64,000 nucleotides of DNA from the NCBI GenBank assembly GCA_030144725.1, contig JASKMD010000016.1, positions 599,666 to 663,665 of the forward strand, in the 5' to 3' direction. The stretch comes from Haematococcus lacustris. Lineage: Eukaryota > Chlorophyta > Chlorophyceae > Chlamydomonadales > Haematococcaceae. Below the pieces are notes generated by a model. It ran no database searches and had not been told where the DNA came from. It worked only from the letters and a program-made list of their open reading frames with translations. Position numbers and translations under genes: made by a program. Of the stretch, positions 48,410 to 64,000 are shown one piece after another; position 1 is the stretch's first letter, and every line of letters starts with the position of its first letter.

Positions 48410-48909
48410 NNNNNNNNNNNNNNNNNNNNNNNNNNNNNNNNNNNNNNNNNNNNNNNNNNNNNNNNNNNNNNNNNNNNNNNNNNNNNNNNNNNNNNNNNNN
48501 NNNNNNNNNNNNNNNNNNNNNNNNNNNNNNNNNNNNNNNNNNNNNNNNNNNNNNNNNNNNNNNNNNNNNNNNNNNNNNNNNNNNNNNNNNNNNNNNNNNN
48601 NNNNNNNNNNNNNNNNNNNNNNNNNNNNNNNNNNNNNNNNNNNNNNNNNNNNNNNNNNNNNNNNNNNNNNNNNNNNNNNNNNNNNNNNNNNNNNNNNNNN
48701 NNNNNNNNNNNNNNNNNNNNNNNNNNNNNNNNNNNNNNNNNNNNNNNNNNNNNNNNNNNNNNNNNNNNNNNNNNNNNNNNNNNNNNNNNNNNNNNNNNNN
48801 NNNNNNNNNNNNNNNNNNNNNNNNNNNNNNNNNNNNNNNNNNNNNNNNNNNNNNNNNNNNNNNNNNNNNNNNNNNNNNNNNNNNNNNNNNNNNNNNNNNN
48901 NNNNNNNNN
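48410..48909. other. Assembly gap of 500 N
   Basis: Exactly 500 N following an ACCCCC tract (48340-48409). It removes the 5' parts of the two divergent genes on either side. Confidence 0.98.
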
Positions 48910-49662
48910 GCCCACTGCCGCCTGCGGCTGCTGTCAGGTGTGGGCCGGCAACCCTGCGCGCATGCTGCGCCCAGTGGAGGAGGAGGAGCTGCAGTTCATC
49001 AAGGCCTCTGCCCGCAACTATGCTGAGCTGGCCAACACACACAAATGTGCGTCAAGGGGCACCTTGCCCCACCCACCCCACCCCACCCCACACATACCTT
49101 GCCTGTACTCATGTGGGTGGGTTGCACTGCTGGCTGGACCACCCAGCGCACCCCACACACCCCCTGCTTGCCTGCCAGGGGTACATCAGCCCACCTGCCA
49201 CTGCGGCTCGCTGCAGCACTATGCGATCACTGGTGTCAGGCAGGCCATGCAGTGCCTGGCACTTCCTGGCCGCCTGCTCCTGCCAGGTGTTGCTGCCTGG
49301 TGGAGGCACCTTGATGTCTGCACCCACAAGCTAGTCAACACATGCTGCTGCTGTTTGTTGCTGCTGCCGCCATGGGTGCACCTACTCGTTTCTCTCGCTC
49401 CTCTCTCCTTTGCCTGTAAGCCTGAATGCTACACTTGCATGCCCATGGTGGGAGCCGTTGCTCTCTTGCCTGGTTCCTTTCATACCGAACATAGTGACCA
49501 TGGTGATGTTTTGCAGTCGAGAACGGGAAGGTGTTCGAGGAGCAGTTCGTGGAGGCCGTCATCGAGTCGGACCGCTTCGTCCTGTCGGACCCCAACAACA
49601 CGGTGCACCAGATCTGGTCGTTTGACGCCCAGACAATGATACCTATTGCGCGCAAGAAGTAA
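48910..49662 (+). CDS. Gamma-type carbonic anhydrase subunit (complex I), C-terminal part
   Basis: Mitochondrial gamma carbonic anhydrases form the matrix domain of complex I in plants and algae. An exon ending at 49046 encodes VWAGNPARMLRPVEEEELQF and IKASARNYAELANTHK. The next exon, 49517-49662, gives FENGKVFEEQFVEAVIESDR and ends IPIARKK with TAA. The GNPARxLR motif after the left-handed beta-helix, followed by the helical EEExxFIxxSAxNYxxLA segment, is typical of this family. The beta-helix and metal-binding His residues are in the gap. The split codon (aaa t/tc) joins in frame across a GT-AG intron. The roughly 35 residues after VFEEQF are longer than I expect for plant homologues. The symbol (CAG1, CAG2 or CAG3) cannot be decided. 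Confidence 0.8.
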
Positions 49663-50199
49663 GCAGCGCTGTGCGCGGCGCATCGTAAGCAGGTTCGCGG
49701 CCTCTGTGACCCTCAACCAAGGTCCAAACGTGACCGACAGTTGCGCCTTTTGGTTTGTAAGATATATCCGAGTGTAAAAAAAACTTTACTCTGAGCGTCT
49801 CTTCACCGCGCCAGCCAGTATTACGTGACACTAACAAGTTGGCGCTTCTGTGTACGAGACCAGTTTAAGAGGTTGAGCAAGGCATGTACGCAACACCAGC
49901 ACAGCAGCACAGTCCATCCTCCTAGCTCAGCTTCGTGGTTTCAGAGCTGGCGGCCGCGCTGCGCCGCCTGCGAAGTTCGGACCGCCGGGTCGGCTCCCGG
50001 CCGACTGCATATCCTTGCGCGCCCCCGCGAGGTGTTCCGGGACCTGCGACCATGCATGAAGCAAATACGTGATAGGCCAGTGAGGCATGGCGAGAAAGGA
50101 AAGAGCCGTGGGTCATGCGAAGGCTCATGCAGGCGAGCTGCGAGGCAGGCATCACATTGCCGAGTCCTGTGCTGAGGGCGCGATGCTTATGGCTGCAGC

Positions 50200-50200
<1 letters not shown>
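49663..50200. other. Intergenic or 3' region
   Basis: Convergent space between the gamma carbonic anhydrase stop and the 3' end of the minus-strand ARM-like gene, whose true end is not fixed. No separate gene is visible. Confidence 0.4.
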
Positions 50201-59134
<8,934 letters not shown>

Positions 59135-59348
59135 CAGTGCTGGGTTGCTTGCTTAGTGAGTTATAAGCTGTCGATTAGCAGACATTGCCATCGCCGTGTT
59201 GCGTCTCTTGCACAAGTGAAGGGGCGTGAAAGTTTGAAGTCACATATGCGAGCCATAAATGAGTAAGTCGGCCAGTGACAGGCCCGTTGCCCTGGTTTCT
59301 AGTTTGTGTCATACAAGACAAATCAAAACTGCGGACATGTGAAGGGAG

Positions 59349-60954
59349 ATGTCATCTGCCGACAAGCTGCCCTCGAGAGCCACTGATGAACGCACAGTCC
59401 AGAAGTTTCAGGTCACTGCATCCGGGATAGGTGGCGCGACTACAAAAATGAAGCAAGCTTTGGCCGAGGTTGAGGCAGGTGAGCTTGAACCGGTGCAGGG
59501 CTGGCTTGTTAGCTGCCTACCATAGCAAGCATGTTTCTTGATGCTGCAGAGCTTAAGAAGGACATAGCAGGGCAGAAAGAGTATGAGAAATACCTACAGA
59601 GAATTACCACGAAAAAGCAAGAGCTCCAGAAACGCATTGATGCAAACAAGTGTTGGCTGGTAAATGACCGGTGTGCACAGAATGCTGCAACACGGTGCTC
59701 AGCCCTAGATACAATATGGACACCATGATGGCCAATACACCCACACGCAGGATGAGTTTGAGAAGGGTGACCGCATTGGAGCTGCAGAGCAAAAATACAA
59801 AAACTTAATCTCACAGGTTTGTGATGCACAGCTCTGTTGTGTTCGTGGACTGCTAACCGCATGGTATGGGGATGGGCACATAATCTTGCTCAGAGTCCTA
59901 CTCATGACTGCATGTTCAGCAAGGCAGCGTGCATGACAAGCACACCACCAGCTCAAGTCAAGGTCAGCAGGCAGTTGCCAACTAGCTAAGCTTTTTTCAC
60001 ACGCGTTCGGCTAATGACGCGCAGGCTAGGTTGCGCTCTTTGCATCGGGCACCGGCTCGATGCCAATGCCCTCAATACCCGGCCTGCTGCCCAATGCCCA
60101 TGCTGCTTGGCCATCGCGAGCTGGTGGATTATACGCTCAAAGCCCTGTTGGCACTCCTTGCCTGAGGCAACCAGTGCCCTGCACCCAGTCTCCCACCTTG
60201 GTGGCATGCGCATGGGAAGCTTGGGGGTCCCATGGGCGCCTGTACACTGCATTTGGCTGTTGGGAGCTCAGGCACGGGGCGCTATCCCCCGGTAGCTACC
60301 TGCTCCATGGGGGAGGGATGGGCTGGGGGTGGCGACCCAGGTGTAGGCATGGGTGGGGGGAGAGGCTTGGGCAGGGGGAGAGTGCGGAGGGGGAGGGGAG
60401 GGAAGGTCTTGGGTGGGAGCAGGGCCCTCCCGGCACCACATCAGCCCCCACACTGGCTGGACACACCGCAGGCTTGGGCTGGGCATCACCGCCGCTAACT
60501 ACTCCCTTTCCACTGGCTGCGCTTCACAGCATGGCTGCATGGCCGCCCTGCCTTGCTAGGCTTTCCACGCCTGTCCTTGCATAGAGGCCAGGCTCAGCCT
60601 GTACACAGCGCCATGCGGGGACATCACCTGCCGTAGTGCCCATGCAGGCCTAGCCCAGACCACACAATGCACAGTGTGCTGCTGAGCTTGCTCCGCTCCG
60701 GCTGCAAGATCAGCCCCACGCAACTCTCCACCCAAACACATCCCTGCACGCCCCTACAACCTTGTGTTGCGCTGCCTGCAAGACCTGTGTGGTGTGGCTG
60801 CAAAGGCAGGCAGGCAGGCAGGCAAGGAAGGTCAGTGTGGTGTGGTGCCCACAGATCGAGGCCATCTACCAGGGCGCCAAGGAGTTCCATGGGAAGGGCA
60901 TCGAGCTGCTGGTCAAGGACTTCCAGTACCACCTGGCCTACAAGCGCTGGGTAA
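59349..60954 (+). CDS. Coiled-coil protein, partial, possible ciliary type
   Basis: The start at 59349 (MSSADKLPSRATDERTVQKF) opens exon 59349-59478. Exon 59550-59659 joins in phase and encodes AELKKDIAGQKEYEKYLQRI, TTKKQELQKRIDANK. Exon 59751-59816 gives DEFEKGDRIGAAEQKYKNLI. A later exon at about 60856-60951 reads IEAIYQGAKEFHGKGIELLV, KDFQYHLAYKRW with a GTAAGG donor. The heptad-like, Lys/Glu-rich composition indicates a coiled coil. The FQYHLAYKRW ending reminded me of small ciliary coiled-coil proteins, but I cannot name it. The start is divergent from the ARM-like gene (215 bp between start codons), so they may share a promoter. Downstream exons are not found before the Fanzor relic. 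Confidence 0.6.
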
Positions 60955-61337
60955 GGGCGCCTGGCAGCCTTACAGCCAGTATGCCTATGAGCCTGCAAGC
61001 GCTGTGTGAGGGCGTGCAGGCCACCTGCCCCATCAACCTTGACCACACCCGCTGCTTTGTTGGTGCACTGCTAGAGTGTCTCAGCACCTTGGCCCTCAAC
61101 CTAGAGCCTTCATTGCAGTGGAACACTAAGTGTGGATCCCTACAAAGCGGTGTTTCCGTCTGTGTGGTGTTCCCATGCACATGGCATACACATGGCATAT
61201 GCATGGCATACACATGGGCATGGTCGCCTACCACCTACAATATTGCCTGACCCCGGAGGGCTATGATGTAGAGTTGGCATGACAAACATGCATTAAGTGT
61301 AAGCTGATGACAGCTCAAATGGGGGGGCGCACACTAC

Positions 61338-62850
61338 TGTGCCTCAGCAGGCTGGGTCTTGGGTGGCTTGTCTCGCACTCGCTTGTACCCCAAGCGTGGG
61401 TACTCCTTGCTTTTGGCTGGCAGCTTCCCCTGCTCTGGCCAGTAGCACAGCTCCAGTGGGCGCCACCTGCTCTCCCCAATGCGCTGCATGTTCAGCGCTG
61501 CATTGCAGGCCCTGCCTACCCACCTGTCTGGCTGGGGGGCTGGCTTTGCCTTGGCAGCCTTGCCTTTGGCCTTGCCCTTGGTGGACTGGATCGGCTCAGC
61601 TGCCTGCTCAGCCTCAGTGCGCTTGCTGCGCTTGGCTGGCAGGGGAGTGCTGGGCCCAGGCTTTGAGGCTGCTGGCTGTGTGGCTGCTGCCTGGGGCCTG
61701 TGGGGGCTTGCGTGGGGCTACTACCGGGCACCATATCATGCCCCGCACTGGTTGGTCACGCAGCTGGCTCCAAGGCTGGACGCACCAGGCAGTGGTGCAC
61801 CGGCCCTGCTGGGGGCTTCCAGCCTGCCAGCCTGGTAGCCCTGCGTTTGTTCAGCTGACTTTCACAGGGCTGCTGGCCATTCACTGCTGAGCTGACCCGA
61901 TTGGTGCGGTGCTCATCCATTAGCACCATCCTTCCCCGCCACTGGTCTGTGCCCCTGGGCCTGCACACCACCTTGCACCAGGCACGCAGCACCGCATCAG
62001 CACCCCAGCCTCCCTTGCTGCCAATGCCAGCTGCACCAAAGAACACCACCAGCTGCTTGGCAAGCCCATGGCGCTCCATGGACAACATTTCCATGTCCTC
62101 CTCCAACTGCGGGCATGCACACAAGGCACACATATGGTGGCATGGTACAGTTACCCACTCTTTCACTTCATGCCCAAACCACCACCTCTCAGTTCCTTGC
62201 CCCCCCGCCCACCCTCACCTTCTTGAAGAACTGCTCCAACGCCCGGTCCTAGGCTCCGTACAGCCACAGCCGCTGCCGTGCCCACTTGGGGTCCAGGTAC
62301 ACCTCCCACACCGCGTCCCAGGTGGCCAGGGTGACGCTGATGTGCTTCAGGTTTTCCACCAAGGAGGTGCCGGCTGAGCTGGCTGCTGCCAGGTGCTGGA
62401 GGTGGGGCTTGATCGGTGCTAGCCACCGCTCAGGGGCACGGCGGAATTTGTTCAGGCCGCTGGCATGCTTCACCTGGCCCTTGGCCAGCTTTCTCCTAGC
62501 CAGCTGGTCAGCTACCAGCTGGCCAGACCACACGTCCCACACCCCTGAGGCTGCGCTGACTGCCTGGGTGTTGCCGGGGTCGATGCCCACCCCAATCTGT
62601 GTGGCTGGATCAAACACAAAGTCCCGCGTCTCGGCCAGGGCCTTGCCGATGCGGGGGAGTCCCACTGCATGGGCCGCTACAGCTGCTGCACCTGGGGCTG
62701 CCGCTGGGCTGCTGTTGCTGCTGGAGGGGCCTGCTGCTGAGGGTGGGGCAGGAGGGGTTGGGAGGGGGCGTGTGTAGTGCACACACACGCTGACTCCGTC
62801 CGTCTCCACCTTCCTCTCAAACTGTGCTGAAGCACCTGTCCCAATGCTGG
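61338..62850 (-). pseudogene. Fanzor-like (eukaryotic TnpB) nuclease, broken
   Basis: Fanzors are eukaryotic relatives of IS605-family TnpB, RNA-guided RuvC nucleases carried by transposons. On the minus strand a 5'-truncated frame from about 62850 has FERKVETDGVSVCVHYTRP, then the RuvC-I-like IGVGIDPGNTQAVSAASG near 62600. After LWLYGA an in-frame TAG (62249-62251) interrupts before DRALEQFFKK. A GT-AG intron (62107-62218) follows. The next exon has LVVFFGAAGIGSKGGWGADA, MVLMDEHRTNRVSS and, after frame changes between about 61760 and 61620, the end WVGRACNAALNMQRIGESRW ... LGYKRVRDKPPK with stop near 61340. The RuvC-III position usually holds Asp (DRDxNAAxN); here it is GRACNAALN. Truncation, stop, frameshifts and lost Asp show an inactive relic. 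Confidence 0.75.
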
Positions 62851-62851
62851 C

Positions 62852-62910
62852 TCCGATAAGTAATTTAGACAGTATGTAATTACAAAGTTACAGAGTTACA
62901 CATCAACTGA
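62852..62910. repeat. TGTAATTAC / AAGTTACAGAG AT-rich patch
   Basis: A short AT-rich stretch at the truncated 5' edge of the Fanzor relic (GTAATTACAAAGTTACAGAG). It is similar, in complement, to the subterminal DNA of the hAT-type region at 41330-41360 (TAACTTTGTAATTACA). Confidence 0.5.
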
Positions 62911-64000
62911 TCCCATGAGATAGTGGCAGCGTGGCATTCTTCTCTGCAGCATGCTTCCTATGCTCCCTATCAGGCAGCCAGTGCCGAGTCGCTAGCTGGG
63001 GGTTGCATGGTGATCACAGTGTTGCAAGCGCTAACCCTAACCCCAACACTAACCCTGGCACCTGATGGGACTGCGCAGGATGGGGTAGTTGACTCAAATC
63101 CTGCCTACAGTGTCATCCAGCTGTGTCTGCTGTCCCTATACAGGGTCATCATGCTGGGTCATGCACACGACACCATCGCAACCGTGCTAACTGTGACTGG
63201 CCTCCGTGCTGATGCTGGTGCAGAACGACACCTTCACTGCTGTGCCTTTCAAACCCAAGTGACGGCCTGACCCGGGGCCTGACCTGGGTGCCCAGGTTGT
63301 GCCGAGCTGCTGCTGCTCCCCTTCCTGATGTCACCCTGGCAGCGTCACCCTGGCTGTGCGCTGAAGGCTAACCCTAGTGCCCAGTGCCGCACAATCTATC
63401 TGCCCCCGGGCCATCACCCTGTGTGGATGCCTCACATGATCTAAGTCAGATCCCGGCGCACTGCTTAACCGGTGTCAATGCCCGTGGAGACGTGCCCAGG
63501 GGCGGACCTAGTTCTACCCCAGGCCCCCAGGTAAAGAGCATCATCAGAGGCTTACAAACGGCTGACGGCTTAAGCGGTGTAAGCCACACCATCATTACAA
63601 AGGACATGGCAAAGGACTGGCTGCCAAACACCAAGAAGTAATTGAACCCGGCAGCAGAGTTTAGGCGGCGCAATCATGGTTGGGCCAACACCCAGGCATT
63701 GGGATGCTAGTGAGCCCTAGCAGTCCGCCCTGTGATGTACCAACGTGCTGTCTTCCTAGGGCTGACAGCTGGTAAGGGTGCCCACGGCCTAAGGGTGATT
63801 TACAATGGAGGCAGATCATCCACATGCCAACAGCTTGCAAGCGACAACGCCAGTGAGGTTATGTGACAGGTTGACCTGGTTCATGTCGTGCTGCTTAGTT
63901 TGCACCCATGGTAGCTATTTAAATCTACAATGCATGGTCATGCTCGAGCATGGGATTAATGCACCATGCATCTGAAAAAGGTGTAGTTATGATTGTTGAC
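62911..64000. other. Right-end region, no gene firmly recognised
   Basis: Contains CCCTAA-like sequence at 63030-63058. An open plus-strand block at about 63531-63641 ends in KDMAKDWLPNTKK with a stop, and might be an exon. No family or splice partners were identified. Confidence 0.3.

Noticed and set aside
60268..60489. Second Fanzor-like fragment (VQPVWGLMWC on the minus strand)
   Set aside because: Only one short block is similar; no RuvC motifs nearby and it lies within the presumed intron of the coiled-coil gene.

Overview
The window looks like nuclear DNA of a green alga of the Chlamydomonadales. The evidence is GC-rich DNA, many short exons with GT-AG introns, plant-type plastid and mitochondrial genes (a VTE2-like homogentisate prenyltransferase and a complex I gamma carbonic anhydrase), long simple-repeat arrays inside introns, and chlorophyte-type transposons. 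From memory of the Fanzor-like sequence style, a Haematococcus-like relative is my best guess, but the sequence does not prove it. There are two runs of exactly 500 N (11148-11647 and 48410-48909), which are probably scaffold gaps of unknown true size. Exon boundaries given here were read by eye.

Layout. 1-5013: the 3' part of a plus-strand helical-repeat protein gene (OPR/FASTK-like style). 5796-9451: ten exons of an ADP-ribosylglycohydrolase-family gene that runs into a CCCTGA hexamer array of about 1.7 kb and then a gap; its C-terminal half is not seen. 11648-24193: a LINE-type retrotransposon split by two younger insertions, a 1,225-bp terminal-inverted-repeat DNA element (12752-13976) and a complete Ty1/copia element with identical 166-bp LTRs (17289-22161). 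Removing each insertion with one target-site copy restores the LINE frame. 24233-25066: a minus-strand ORF for a possible secreted Cys-rich protein with 38-residue repeats, cut by one in-frame TAG. 25179-27655: a 225-bp satellite interrupted by a hAT element (25246-26876). 27890-29600: low-complexity DNA and a 1-kb CAGGG array. 29636-29979: an AT-rich foldback element. 31455-32500: a truncated minus-strand retroelement with a poly-A end. 33171-35157: a second copy of the 1,225-bp element, itself carrying a 760-bp TA-flanked MITE.

35729-41047 is a minus-strand ubiquilin/DSK2 gene. 41119-43806 holds a decayed hAT-type transposase region between two 151-bp direct repeats. 44049-44782 is a CGGGG array. 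45156-45290 is an isolated ABC1-kinase-like exon. 47495-49662 has the 3' ends of two divergent genes, VTE2-like (minus) and gamma carbonic anhydrase (plus), with both 5' ends lost in the second gap. About 50200-59134 is a minus-strand armadillo-like repeat gene. 59349-60954 is a plus-strand coiled-coil gene. 61338-62850 is a broken Fanzor (eukaryotic TnpB-like) nuclease gene on the minus strand.

The host genes serve unrelated housekeeping roles and do not form one pathway. The main interest is the layered transposon record, with several insertions datable relative to each other by exact target-site duplications, together with the Fanzor relic and the kilobase-scale pentamer and hexamer arrays.
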